64,000 nucleotides of DNA, taken from contig CM051519.1 of the NCBI GenBank assembly GCA_028015205.1, positions 85,829,539 through 85,893,538 on the forward strand, read 5' to 3'. Source of the DNA: Mytilisepta virgata (Eukaryota > Mollusca > Bivalvia > Mytilida > Mytilidae). Positions 53,072-64,000 of this stretch are shown one piece after another (position 1 is the stretch's first letter; each line of letters starts with the position of its first letter). Both the position numbers and the translations under genes were made by a program. The notes under the pieces are model-generated. The model was given only the letters and a program-made list of their open reading frames with translations, searched no databases and had not been told where the DNA came from.

Positions 53072-54283
53072 ATGATGTCTGGCCGTAATGATAATTCCTG
53101 GAATTTTGAAATGATCAAATACATTCAGAATAGACGGCAATTAGAATTCGAAGCTTTTCAGATAGCTCGAAAGGAAATTACACTTCAGAAAAAGAAGCTT
53201 GAAGAAAAGATTGGAAAATATGCAGATATTTTATTTAATCAATTGACGACGGATTGGATGAGAGTCAATGACAGCTTTACTCAACAGGAAAAAATTTTGC
53301 TAGAATTAGATAGTTCTTTAAAAGAAGATGCAACAATTTTACCCATAAAACGATTGGCTCAATTCAAACAAGGTAGTTTCACCGACGAAAATATTTCTAG
53401 TATATTTGGAGAATTAATCAGTACATTTGGCGAAAATCTGGACATTACCAAAATAAGTAGTTTTCAAACAAATTTATCCTACGTTAATCCAATTTGTCTC
53501 ATAAACGACCAAACAGCATTTATTGGTTGTGCAAAAGATAAGTTGGCCCAAAAAGTAAATCTCGAGAAAAACATTGATTTGAGCCAGCAGTATGAAAATT
53601 TACAAAGCTGTTCTATGTTCGCCTTAAAATCGGGTGGAATTCTGTTTTCGAATGCAAATGACTGTTCTTTAAAAATGATGGATCAAAATGGATCAATTAA
53701 ACAGTATCTTGATTTTAATCCACTCGTTCCAAAAGCAGTATACATAACCGAAGACAATGAACTGCTTGTTGGTTTAAGAGAGGCAACTAAAAGACCATTT
53801 GCTATAGATCAAACCAGTGAGAGACAAGTCTGGCGGATAGACTCTTTTGGAAGGACGAGAAAAATTTATGAATTCGATGTCAAGGATTGCAGATTGTTTA
53901 CAGTTCCATCTCGCATTACTTCAAACAAAGACCGTATATTTGTGCTTGACACTAAAGACGAAGATCATGGCAGAATCGTCACTTTAGATTTCACGGGGAA
54001 CAAAAAATGGGTTTATAATGGCCATATATTTGCACAGAATCCATTTTGTCCGAACGATATAGCACTGACGCCTCTTGGATTAGTAATCATTGCAGACACT
54101 TACAATCACGCATTGCATATCTTAAATAAAGATGGGGACATTTATCTTTATACAACAGTCACAAATTTGGGAATAACCCTGCCATGCAGTGTTGCTGTAG
54201 ATTTCAAAGGCCGTTTGTTTGTAGGAACCGGCAGAGACAATATTAAAAAAGCAATGATACATATTTTGTCAATAACGGAGTAA
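53072..54283 (+). CDS. Coiled-coil/NHL-type beta-propeller protein, TRIM-like without RING
   Basis: 403 residues in one exon; the second codon is also ATG. Residues about 15-95 form a charged coiled coil (QNRRQLEFEAFQIARKEI, LQKKKLEEKIGKY). About 145-400 are repeated beta-strand motifs of the NHL/6-bladed propeller type (for example GSIKQYLDF, GRLFVGTGRDN, ADTYNHALHIL). This matches the C-terminal half of TRIM2/3/56/71-like proteins, without RING or B-box in this exon. Such intronless, RING-less members are numerous in bivalves. If an upstream exon with RING or B-boxes exists I do not see it. An innate-immune or ubiquitin-related role is known for the wider family, but not shown here. AATAAA lies shortly after the stop (about 54368). 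Confidence 0.75.
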   Translation: MMSGRNDNSWNFEMIKYIQNRRQLEFEAFQIARKEITLQKKKLEEKIGKYADILFNQLTTDWMRVNDSFTQQEKILLELDSSLKEDATILPIKRLAQFKQGSFTDENISSIFGELISTFGENLDITKISSFQTNLSYVNPICLINDQTAFIGCAKDKLAQKVNLEKNIDLSQQYENLQSCSMFALKSGGILFSNANDCSLKMMDQNGSIKQYLDFNPLVPKAVYITEDNELLVGLREATKRPFAIDQTSERQVWRIDSFGRTRKIYEFDVKDCRLFTVPSRITSNKDRIFVLDTKDEDHGRIVTLDFTGNKKWVYNGHIFAQNPFCPNDIALTPLGLVIIADTYNHALHILNKDGDIYLYTTVTNLGITLPCSVAVDFKGRLFVGTGRDNIKKAMIHILSITE

Positions 54284-55025
54284 GTTAGTTTTGTTAAATA
54301 TTTGTTATTTGTATAAAGTGCTTTATACTGTACTTGTAAATCTTGTAAAAGAATATATATATATAAAAAATAAATTTATTGATTTTCGGAAAAAATCACG
54401 TTTTTTTTTTATTAAAAAAAATAAAAACTAATTCATCAAAATAATTTAGGCAAATGTATGTGTCTTTAGTTTATAAGTGGCACGGAACGGCTATTGTTAT
54501 ATGTATTTATATGTGAGTTTATACCTTTAAAAACATGTCCTTGTTTTCAATGTTTTCACGGAAGGATTAATAAATAATGAATACAAAAATAATACTGAAA
54601 ACTAACAATATAACAACAGTACATTTTAATGTATGACAATATGACAACTTAACAGGTGAAACTCTAATCTGTGATTCAACCAGTAGACGCATCCACTCAG
54701 AAGAAGATATTAACATTGAATTATACCAATTTTGATGCACTAGATATGCATTTTTCGTCGAATTCACTCTTTTCCAAAGACCAGATGACAGGGGCAGATA
54801 ATCCAAATTTACGTGTAAAACTTCTTTTAGCTACAATAGATTGTACAGTGAAAATACGTGTTGGCTGTGTTTAATCTCAGATTTAAACACTTATACTTTT
54901 TATAAACAAATTTTGTTTTGAATAATTGAAATATATTTGTCCATGGTTATGAGTTTTTTAGGTATGAACATTAAGTTAAAATATAGAAAATTAAGATTTA
55001 AAAAGGCATAAACTTGCTTGAAATA
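54284..55025. other. Intergenic stretch
   Basis: No gene supported. A GC-balanced segment at 54650-54870 is open in short frames on both strands, without recognisable protein features. Confidence 0.45.
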
Positions 55026-56548
55026 TACTCTCTCAAAAAAAAAACGCAACATACAGAAAATAGGAAATTTACTTCATATATTATTTTCATAATTTATGAT
55101 ATAAATAATTTACACAGGAATGCAAAAATTGGCACACTTCTTGTTCATGAGTTCTTTTACCTTGGAATATCACAGTTTGTCACATATTGTCAATAAATCA
55201 CTCATAAATTGTCAATATCTGGTATGTCCACCATTTGCTTGTAACACAGCCCCGACTCTTCTTGGCATAGATTGAATTAAACGCTGAGTTCGAACACGCG
55301 GTATCCTTTGCCACTCAAACTGAAGTGCCAGCTGTAATTGTTGCAGATTTTGCGGTGGTGGTTGTCGTTGGCGCACGCGCCGATCCACTTCATCCCACAA
55401 ATGTTCAATTGGATTAAGATCGGGTGATCGTGACGGCCAACGGATCACATTGACATTCTGTTGTTCTAAAAAGTCTACTGTTACACGTGCTGTATGTGGT
55501 CGGGCATTGTCGTGCTGAAAAATTTCTCTCCGAATGTCAATTACGGGCAATAAATGAGGTCGTAAAATTTCGTCTCTATACCTAACAGCGTTCAGATTGC
55601 CTTGGATATGTATCAGCTGTGTGTTTCTGGCATAAGAAATAGCGGCCCACATCATAACACTGCCTCCGCCAAAATTGTCTCTCTCCACAACACAGTTTTG
55701 CGCAAAACGTTCGTTTCGGCGCCTATACACACGTATGCGACCATCTCGCTTTTCCAGTTGAAAACGTGACTCATCGCTGAACCATACTCTTCTCCAGTTC
55801 TGTAAATTCCATGCACGAACTGTAGTACACCATCTAACCCTCGCTCGGCGGTGTTGGCGTCTCAGTGTTGCTCCAAAGTAAGGTCTTCTTGCCCTCAATC
55901 CATGAGAACGTAACCGATTGCGTACTGTCTGTGCTGATATACGGAGCAACCCAGGGACGTTTACAGCTGTTTCTGTTGCAGCAATAGTCCTATTCCGCAG
56001 ATGGAAAAGTCTGATGTAACGATCTTGCGCCCTGGTTGTAACACGCGGGCGCCCTGAACGTGGCCGATCTGTCGTAGTACCAAGCTGCAGGTAGCGTCCC
56101 CAAAGGCGTGAAATTGTGCTACGATGAACATTGTACGTTACAGCAACAGCATTCTGTGATTCTCCGGCCTCTAGTCGTCCGATAGCGATATTCCGGGTAG
56201 CAGCGTCTAACCTTGGCATAGCGTCACCTCATCAGAATTTTATTTTACGAATGCATTCATGAAAAGAAATACCGGGTTTTTATACCGACTGACTGAGCTA
56301 AAAAATAACCCATGATTTGCACGTGAAAGTCGACCCAGTTTTTGGCAATGCGTAAATCGTAGGGTGTCCCAGATTGCGACCAAAGTCGTTTACGGGTGGA
56401 TGAATTTAAATGATTGTACCTGGAAACTTTTTATGAAGGTGTAATTATGATCATGTGTACATATATTTTGATATTTATTGGTTATTTGTCCGGAAAAATA
56501 ATATTTCAAAAAGATAATCTGATGTTGCGTTTCTTTTTTGAGAGAGTA
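55026..56548 (-). mobile_element. Tc1-like transposon, apparently intact
   Basis: Ends TACTCTCTCAAAAAA...CGCAACAT at 55026-55052 and the complement at 56522-56548 (poly-A length differs slightly), flanked by TA on both sides (55024-55025, 56549-56550). About 1.5 kb with one intact transposase. Confidence 0.92.
55212..56219 (-). CDS. Tc1/mariner transposase, DD34E
   Basis: 335 residues. An N-terminal helix-turn-helix region (about 1-45), a GRPR motif (56-59) between the two DNA-binding parts, then the DDE domain. D149 is in WFSDES, D237 in QHDNARPH, and E272 in DLNPIEHLWDE, giving 34 residues between the second Asp and Glu (DD34E, Tc1 type). A full-length frame without stops suggests recent activity. 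It catalyses cut-and-paste transposition into TA. Confidence 0.95.
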   Translation of the reverse strand: MPRLDAATRNIAIGRLEAGESQNAVAVTYNVHRSTISRLWGRYLQLGTTTDRPRSGRPRVTTRAQDRYIRLFHLRNRTIAATETAVNVPGLLRISAQTVRNRLRSHGLRARRPYFGATLRRQHRRARVRWCTTVRAWNLQNWRRVWFSDESRFQLEKRDGRIRVYRRRNERFAQNCVVERDNFGGGSVMMWAAISYARNTQLIHIQGNLNAVRYRDEILRPHLLPVIDIRREIFQHDNARPHTARVTVDFLEQQNVNVIRWPSRSPDLNPIEHLWDEVDRRVRQRQPPPQNLQQLQLALQFEWQRIPRVRTQRLIQSMPRRVGAVLQANGGHTRY

Positions 56549-56550
56549 TA

Positions 56551-57389
56551 GTTTGAAAACTGAATATTTTATTGATCTAATACCTTGTGATGTGATTTCA
56601 AAATGTGTTTGTTGTTTGTTGTGCTCTACATCGAAAGCCGAAACAATGACAAAATACGATGAAGATCATTTATGTAAATTGTGTTCTTTTTAGTTTTTTA
56701 AGAGCATTTAAATCATGTTGTACTGTTTATGATACGGTATTTTTTCTTTGTTCCAAATTGCTTTACACTGCAAAATAAAACGTCTAAGTACAGTTTTTAT
56801 GTCATTACATTTCAACTATCGTATCATTTTTTTAGTATGTGTGATACTATCTGGTACCAGCAAGTAGCACTTCCACCTAACTCCAGGAAGAACTGTTTGT
56901 CCGTTAGTTATTTAAAAATTGGGTTAAAAAATATTGATCAGCTAACTATAGACGATTTGAGTACCAAATATAATGTTTACAACCGATGTTTTCGCCCAGT
57001 GCTGCACCTACCGTTAACTATAATTGCTACATCAAGATGGAAATCGTTTAACGTATAAAATCTTACATCCGTTAAAGCATTATATGTATCAGGAAGTGTA
57101 TACATGGCAGGTTAACTTTTTACCAAAATATCCTAGTTTTAACTCTAAACATTCAAGTATTTACGAAAACCAGAGGCCCACAGGATTCTGAAATCGCTCA
57201 CCTGAATTGACCAGAATGATGCAATTTGATATACATTCCCATAGTGTCCTATGATAAACTATGTAACGTAGTGGCGGCCATTTGAATTTTTATCAGCACA
57301 AAAAAACAAAAATTTTGTTAAGGACCAAGCTATGATCATTCAGGAGTAATATCATTTGTCATAACTTGTCAAGCGCAACTATATCGGTC
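56551..57389. other. Intergenic stretch
   Basis: No gene supported. A fragment at about 57170-57230 (CAGAGGCCCACAGGATTCTG and CGCTCACCTGAA) looks like one end of the dispersed element at 60711-61941. Confidence 0.45.
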
Positions 57390-58340
57390 ATAATTAGGTT
57401 ATCTAACTCTGTTTAGACTTATTGACTGGTTACCCAGTTATCTTGTACTGGTTCCGTTCATACCAGGCATTTATCGTACTTCGATAACTCTGTATTGATT
57501 ATAGCACTCACCCATCGTCTTCACTTTAAAATACTTTTCATTTGAAATATGTAGTAACATTTCACATGGATTGAAATTGTGACATTAATTTATAATATGA
57601 AATTGATCACCAATTATACAAACTGGCAAAAGTACATAATAACACGTAATAAAGGGTTATGGTGCAAGTTTTTTTCCATTTTTTAAGCCCCTGATTTGAT
57701 TTTTATCTGAATAATTTTAATTACATGTAAAGAAATTTGTTCTCGGTGATTAACACGCTGTGTTTTTCAGGTAATTATAACTAATTAACGATTTGACATG
57801 TATATTGTGCCTTGACTGTCCGGATGTTTATTGTTGCAACCCTTAATTAAGGTACACAGGTACATTGAATGTATACAGGTAAACCGTTTGCTGACCAAAA
57901 ACAGTGTGATTTCATTTTAACGCTACATTTTTTTTATAGTTAATGCAGCATTTTAATAAAGGTGTGTGGGTGTGTGTAGGGGGGATCACAAAGAATGCAG
58001 AGATGAAATATAATTTCAAATATCAGATAAATAGCATTTTAATTTATTTTAAATTAATAATTCTTTTTTTTTATTTATATATTGTAAACATTTGACATAT
58101 CATATAATGAATTCTATTTACTCGTATGAACGATATTTACTTTGTTATGACAATTAAGGTAGAAGCTGATTGGGGTGGGCGCCATCTTGAATAATTTCAC
58201 AACAATCGTAAAAAAATAACACATTTCAAGCTTAATTGGAAGCAAGAAAAATGGGACACAAATAATTGGTGTTCATGATGATATTCTATCATATATTAAT
58301 TTTATTTTATGGTGTTGGATGGTATGAAATCATCAAAATT
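57390..58340 (-). repeat. Inverted segmental duplicate, copy 2
   Basis: Complement of 47930-48930. It includes the complementary ATCTTGAATAATTTCACAAC and CGATAACTCT blocks. Differences are scattered substitutions and small indels. Confidence 0.75.
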
Positions 58341-60710
58341 ATTTTTTGAAAATAAGTCCTTATTTTTCGCCATCCTTGAAAAATATATTGAACATTGAAA
58401 ATTGACGATTTTCAAATCAAATTGGAAGTAATTTCTTCAACATCAAAACTGTCAGAGGAACAATAAATTTTAAGAACTATGAATATAGATATTGGAACTA
58501 GGTCCAACTATTTTTTAAACATTACAACAAGTGAAATATTTTGCGTAGAACAGGGCAGGTCGGTAGTTTTATCATAATACTAGACATTGAACCCGCGCGA
58601 GCCCGGGAAAATAAGCATTTTTTTTTGTGGTGGCCATATTGACTTTAAAAAGTTTTTGCGGCCATGGCATTCGTGGAACAGTAACTCAATGTGGATGTTG
58701 TGGCAGGCTTCCCATAAACTTTCCTGTCAAGTAGGTGGTGTCAACTGATAGTTTCATGTCTATATATGCTGTAGTATTCCAGAAATGGATGTTAATGCAA
58801 AATTTAACCAAAGTCAATGAAGCGTGAAATGTAGGTCAACGTGACCTAATTGTCATACGGTTGTTCGTTACTACCGAAGATGTATCCACCGATGAAGTAG
58901 ACTGTATGCCACGTAGAATTACCAAAATGGACCTTAAGGTTCCATCATAGTCAAAATCTATGACGAAAATACAACCAAAAGAAAAACAAAAGAATATGAA
59001 TAAAATTTTCCTTAGTGACGGATGAATTTTTCAAAAGATGCCGTGAGTTAAGTAGAGCATATTTTTGGAAAATAATTGTTCCAATTGTTCATTGTCATCA
59101 TGGGCAGGGCAAGCGAGGCTTAATTTCACAAATAAATCCAATAGACGATAAAAGCATTTTTAATGTGTGGCTGAGTGTGCTGTCCACGTTTATAAAGATG
59201 TCCGAGATAAATTTCGTCATTAATGATAAAGTAGACCATTTGTTAAAAATATTTTTATCTAGAGCTTACAGGGAATTGTACGGTAGAGCTATATTTAGAC
59301 AGGTCACATGACAAATAATGTGAAAATGGGTAATGGCTGGTTTTATCATTTTGTGAAAAGTAAACATCCGAGCAATCCAAAAAACAACTAAGTTAGGAAT
59401 TCCTCTGAATTTTGCCTTACTTCAAAGTTCATAACCTTTACAGTTAGGAGAAATTGCGTTATTGTAGAAAAAAACAATCCTGAATACATGAAGCGGAAAC
59501 ATTCCACTCGAAGGAGAATGTTTTTAATTTGTTTTATTCTTCTACCATAATTTCAAACAAAAATACATTTAAAATATGTGCATAATTGTTTATTTAAATC
59601 AATGTGTTAAAATGATGCATTCGAGAACCTTCTAAGGGATATGTTGGGAGAATTCGTACCGGAAAAGTCCATGCAAATTCCATTTGCACATAAACAAAAC
59701 TGCAGTTTAAAATTTATAAATGCAGATTGTCAAATCCGATAATAACCTTTATAATCTGAACCATACATCGTTTATTTTGAACCACGCGTTTTGCCGCCTA
59801 TTCGGCTAATTCGTAAATTTAGTATTATAGATTCCATTGTCGCCTATGGCAAATGATCGAGAAATTAGGCCTTGCATTAAAATAAAATTGGAAGAGACTT
59901 CCGATTAATTTAAACTGATAAAAAATATACCAAACAAAGCAGAAATATTTGAAGTTTATCAAAATAGGTCCAACTTTATTTAAAAAACAATATTTAATAC
60001 ACAAATCGACGTTTATTCCAATTTTCCCATTACTTCAATGCTAAATTATTGTCACTACGATAACGAGTGGTTTGGTCACGTGATTACTGGTCAAGACCGG
60101 GAAAGTTGGGTATGTCATACAGTTATTTTGATTTTTTTTTGTTTGTATATCTTTTAAGGTCCTATGTTAAACTATGCCCAGTGATGGCAGCAATCTTGGA
60201 TGTTGGATCTGAAACACATACATTGTTAAGTACTGTAATCTGATATTCAAGCACAATATCAATTCAATCTGACATACAGTGAACTGAGAGGAAGTTGTTT
60301 TTGAGTATTTGACATAGGGTCTTATGTTTGTTTTCTTTCTTGTATCTTTTTTCTTATCGGCATTTAATAGGTGATAATAAAAGGTGACAAATCCCTTATC
60401 AGTCAGATAATTAATTACTCCAGGTGGTAATCTGATAGAATTGAGGGGGTGGAAAGGGGGGTACCTTTCTCCTTTCTCCCGCCCCTCTGCTTCCATTTCC
60501 CACCTTAACAACCGTCTTTTTTCAGATCAATCGATTTTAATACAAATCTGAATTAATATATGACCATATATAGGTGGCATAGGTCTTTATTAAAGCATAT
60601 ACTGATTTTACGAACAAGGCCTGCCTCCGACTCGTACGCAAATTAATACACAATGTTGGAATGTTGTCAATGGTGCATTGTGCATGACCCAATGTCAAGA
60701 AACTCATTTT
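58341..60710. other. Intergenic stretch
   Basis: No gene supported. A diverged purine-rich MITE copy lies at about 60443-60501. A 98-codon frame at 59015-59311 has no recognisable features. Confidence 0.45.
60443..60501. repeat. Purine-rich MITE, copy 2 (one end diverged)
   Basis: GAGGGGGTGGAAAGGGG at the left, then TACCTTTCTCCTTTCTCCCG; the right end is degraded (CCATTTCCCACC). Confidence 0.55.
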
Positions 60711-61941
60711 TAGCTCACCTGGCTAAAGGCCATGTGAGCTATTGCCATCACTTGGCGTCCGTCGTCGTCGTCGTCCGTCGTCGTGATCGTTAACAATTAT
60801 ATAAAACTCTTCTCCTCTGAAACTACTTGACTAATTAGAACCAAACTTGGTATGAATGTTCCTTGGGGTACCCTGCATAGAACTGATGTGGGGATTTTTG
60901 ATTCGTCGAAAAACATGGCCGCTGTTACTAAAAATAGAACATAGGGGTAAATTGCTGTTTTTTGCTAATAACTGAAAAACCGTTACAGATATCGAAAATC
61001 TGATATGGGGTAAAATTGATCAGCATGACAAGATCTATCTACCCTGAAATTTTGAAGGAAATTCCAAAACCTATTTAGGAGTTATTGCCCTTTTTTCGTC
61101 AAATTTTCAAAATTTTAACATTTTTCGTCATTTATCTCCAAAATATTTGAGATAGAAGTGGAATGTAAATTTGAAAAATGTTTGCCATGTTGAGATCTAC
61201 CTACCCTGAAATTTTAAAGGAAATCCCAAAACCCATTTAGGAGTTATTGCCATTTTTTCGTCAATTTTCAAAATTTAACATTTTTGCATTTATCTCCAAA
61301 ACTATTTGATATACAAGTGAAATATAATTGAAAAATTCCAAAACCTATTTAGGAGTTATTGCCCTTTTTTCGTCAAATTTTCAAAATTTTAACATTTTTC
61401 GTCATTTATCTCCAAAATATTTGAGATAGAAGTGGAATGTAAATTTGAAAAATGTTTGCCATGTTGAGATCTACATACCCTGAAATTTTAAAGGAAATCC
61501 CAAAAGCCATTTAGGAGTTATTGCCCTTTTTTGTCAAATTTTCAAAATTTTAACATTTTTGCATTTATCTCCAAAACTATTTGATATAGAAGTGAAATAT
61601 AATTGAAAAATGTTTGCCATGTTGAAATCTACCTACCCTGAAATTTTGAAGGGAATTCCAAATTCTATTTAGGAGTTAATGGTTTGTGTAATTTGAGGTC
61701 GGGTTCTGTTACATTTATTTAAGGTTCACCCTTATTCCTGGTCAATTTTGTCAACTTTCTGCCAGGACTACCACCATCAGGGAACATATTTTGACATTAA
61801 ACCTTATGAAAAATAAATCTTCATCAAATTTTCCCTGAACAATTGAACCAATTGCAACAAACTTGGTCAAATAGTTGATTAATTGTCCAATGAAAACCAG
61901 ACTCCAGGTGAGCGATACAGGCTCTGGTGAGCCTCTTGTTG
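60711..61941. mobile_element. Dispersed element with TAGCTCACCTGG ends and internal repeats
   Basis: The left end TAGCTCACCTGG matches the complement of CCAGGTGAGC near the right end, and CTCTGGTGAGCCTCTTGTT follows. The interior has about five copies of a ~150-270-bp unit with CCTATTTAGGAGTTATTGCC and a short GTCGTC run at 60754-60785. No protein is encoded. A common-looking mollusc repeat; class uncertain. Confidence 0.65.
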
Positions 61942-62076
61942 ATATGTATGGTCATGTATGAGGATCATGAAATTAGACATAGTTTTTTATTGTGTCATCT
62001 CTATTTTTCCCTGTCCTCGAGAACACCTTACTTTGTATGGTCAAGTGGATAACGTAAATATTTTAAGGTGACCTGG

Positions 62077-62235
62077 AAAATTGTTGAAATATGCATGGAC
62101 TATCCTGACTCTGTGATGTGTTCTGTGCTCTTTTATGTTATTTTTGTTTGGGGTTCTGTCTGTTTGGGTGATATTGATTGGTTGGAATATATGTCATTGT
62201 TGACCTGTCCTATTATCCATTTGTTGTTCATTTAT
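62077..62235 (+). repeat. Dispersed repeat, copy 3 of 3
   Basis: CATGGACTATCCTGACTCTG, GGGGTTCTGTCTGTTTGGG and CCATTTGTTGTTCATTTA match the copies at 41700 and 51160. Confidence 0.6.
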
Positions 62236-63283
62236 AAATGTGCAGTAGGTCGAAATTGGCCTATACAGAGTCTACACACATTACCTACTTAAATGCCAAA
62301 GTTATATTTTTATCTTTACAAGTATTAAGCCCTTAGAAGTATGGTTTCTGGGACGAAGATGTACTATTCCTATGCCTAAGTATCCCACATCAAACCCACG
62401 CGTAAACGTGGAGAATTTAGATTCATGCTGTCGTAGTGTACATTTTCGTATATATTCAAAGGACAAATTTTTCCCACGCTTGGCAGCTAATTTTTAAAGT
62501 CTTTCGTTTCGGTAATCTTTTCTTTTGTTCTTTTTGTTATTTTGATAATTTGTGCTTATTGTATGTTCGTGATTAAATGTAATTATATATATCAGTGCTA
62601 ATCCTAATCCGGATGTTTCTAAAATTTAGACAATAGGAATATGTTATCATATGTATAATTCTCTATTTGTGAAAATTAAGATTACGTTTAATCAAATTGC
62701 CATGGACATTTAGTTTAATCGCCCAAGTTGTATAAAAAGATAGACTGTGTTTTAAGTAGTGAGGATCGGATACCGATTAGTGAAGTAAGAGGACACCGTT
62801 TGACGACCGGAATTTTGGATTACCAAATTGTGAATTTAATGGACAGTTTACCATTAGTGACAATACTGTATTGTAAAAACTTACTTTATTGTTCTGAATT
62901 TTTATTATTTTAATATTGTCTGAATTTTTATTATTTTAATATAGAACAATTTAAACTTTCGTTTGACTTCAGTTTTATTCGCTAGTTCCCCAGCGTAGTG
63001 ACGAAGAAAAATCTCACTACGTCAATTCGTAAAGACTTAAGCATGTTAACAATGGTTTGAAATGTCGATAAAATAATTTGTCTATAGTATCATGTTAGTT
63101 TAAGTCAGATTGAACATCAAATTCTTTAATGAAATGATCGGAAATGGCAAAAATGGTTTGGGAAATATAAATGTTGCCTTTTTTCAAAGATTTGTCCATA
63201 TATTAGAACATTTAGTATCCAGTTTTTTCGTTTTTTTACCTCTTTATTTTTTTTCAACATTAAAGTTCGTCTCCCTTTGATAG
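62236..63283. other. Intergenic stretch
   Basis: AT-rich; no gene seen. TTTTTATTATTTTAATATTG is directly duplicated at about 62899 and 62923. Confidence 0.4.
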
Positions 63284-63384
63284 TTCTCCCTCCTTTCTCC
63301 CGCCCCCTCTTTCCTTTCTCCCGCCCCCTTTCTCCTTTCTCCCGCCCCTTTCTCCCTGTCTCCCAATACCCTTTCCACCCCCTC
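63284..63384. repeat. Purine-rich MITE, copy 3 (pyrimidine strand)
   Basis: Three TTTCTCCCGCCCC repeats, then CTCCCTGTCTCCCAATACCC and the end CTTTCCACCCCCTC, a reversed and internally expanded copy of 45664-45741. Confidence 0.65.
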
Positions 63385-64000
63385 AGAATTCGGCACACGC
63401 TACGAAAAATCGTAAACTCCATTAAGCTTCACAAATTTATCAACTGCTTTGGATTTATTGTTTTTTTTCTTATTTTATATATATATATGTAAGTGTAAAA
63501 TTGCAGACAAAAGGCATTTAAATTACAGCTAATTGCTTTTCAAAAGACTAAGTGCACTAACTCGGGCTATGCAGTGTTTAGACGTCCTCCCTTTTTAAAA
63601 TAAAATGTCTTTTAAACTAGCCTTTTCTACTAAATTAGATAAAATGCCATAAGCAGGGCTGTCTTTGGCTAGCCCAATAGAATATTTATTTTCATACAGA
63701 ATAACGTAATAAGGAATCGATATATAGTGACTTGGAGCATAGATACTATTAATAAAATGTTTTTGTCTCCCTTCGATTATTTGAAAATCGGTTATTCTTT
63801 GCTTTCCATGCTAAGACATTGCTATGTAAATAAACAAAAATGTCCAAAATATTCGTACTTTAATTTATGGCTTTTGAGGACCCCAATGTCATAATTGGTC
63901 ATTTGTGAGTTACCATGTCGCTATCGTTCGATATAAACAGATAAAAGGTAGGTAACTGACTACTGTTATTGTAGCAGTAATTGTCCATAATATCCTTAAG
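63385..64000. other. Intergenic stretch to window end
   Basis: AT-rich, nothing recognised. Confidence 0.4.

Noticed and set aside
54567..54874. Small overlapping frames on both strands after the NHL gene
   Set aside because: No recognisable protein features; probably a fragment of non-coding repeat.
59015..59311. 98-codon frame as a host gene
   Set aside because: No motif, signal, splice context or duplicate supports it.
62068..62292. 74-codon frame as a gene
   Set aside because: It lies in a dispersed repeat with two other copies in the window.

Overview
The window is animal nuclear DNA, most likely from a bivalve mollusc and probably a mussel-like species. It is AT-rich, with spliced host genes, a peritrophin-A chitin-binding secreted protein, a RING-less TRIM/NHL-type protein of the kind expanded in bivalves, a tRNA-derived SINE with a mollusc-type central domain, and many MITEs. 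Three host loci are supported. They are a small secreted protein gene on the minus strand (exons 39208-39300 and 23325-23612), a three-exon chitin-binding protein gene (41612-45320) and a coiled-coil/NHL gene (53072-54283).

The most striking content is an unusual mobile or virus-derived element present in one complete and one partial copy. The complete copy (25601-38825, 13,225 bp) is almost one giant palindrome: two ~6.5 kb arms in inverted orientation around an 11-bp stem and 16-nt loop at 32038-32075. It is flanked by a 6-bp target duplication (TATCTT). A paralogous empty site lies at 20870-21400. The second copy (1-7789) is one arm, cut by the window edge; its outer end broke a LINE. From centre to end each arm carries: outward-pointing degenerate TTAGGG repeats; ~120-bp repeats; a CxxC-zinc protein (gene 1); a C2H2-like acidic protein (gene 2) whose ATG directly abuts the stop of gene 1; a convergent truncated gene (gene 3); a 46-codon ORF with a Bcl-2 BH1-like motif behind a TATA box (gene 4); a tandem PC4-like protein behind five CCAAT boxes and a TATA box (gene 5); a 31-bp minisatellite; and a subterminal array of ETS, NRF1-like and E-box-like motifs. 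No polymerase, integrase or capsid gene is visible. The 6-bp duplication and AG...CT ends resemble Polinton/Maverick or adintovirus-type integration, so I infer a non-autonomous or satellite-like relative.

Layout: 1-7789 element copy A; 7790-10503 frameshifted LINE; 10504-12576 sparse DNA with a MITE and a LINE remnant; 12577-18704 complete Ty3/Gypsy element with Gmr1-like domain order (integrase before reverse transcriptase), LTRs that read as identical and an open 1,576-codon frame; 18705-25600 MITEs, the empty-site paralogue and host exon 2; 25601-38825 palindromic element inside the host intron; 39208-39300 host exon 1; 41612-45320 chitin-binding gene; 45321-52980 repeats, a minisatellite and the SINE; 53072-54283 NHL gene; 55026-56548 intact-looking Tc1 transposon; 56549-64000 an inverted duplicate, a large dispersed repeat and purine-rich MITEs.

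All calls are by eye from the sequence. Family assignments come from motif recognition, and no database search was possible.
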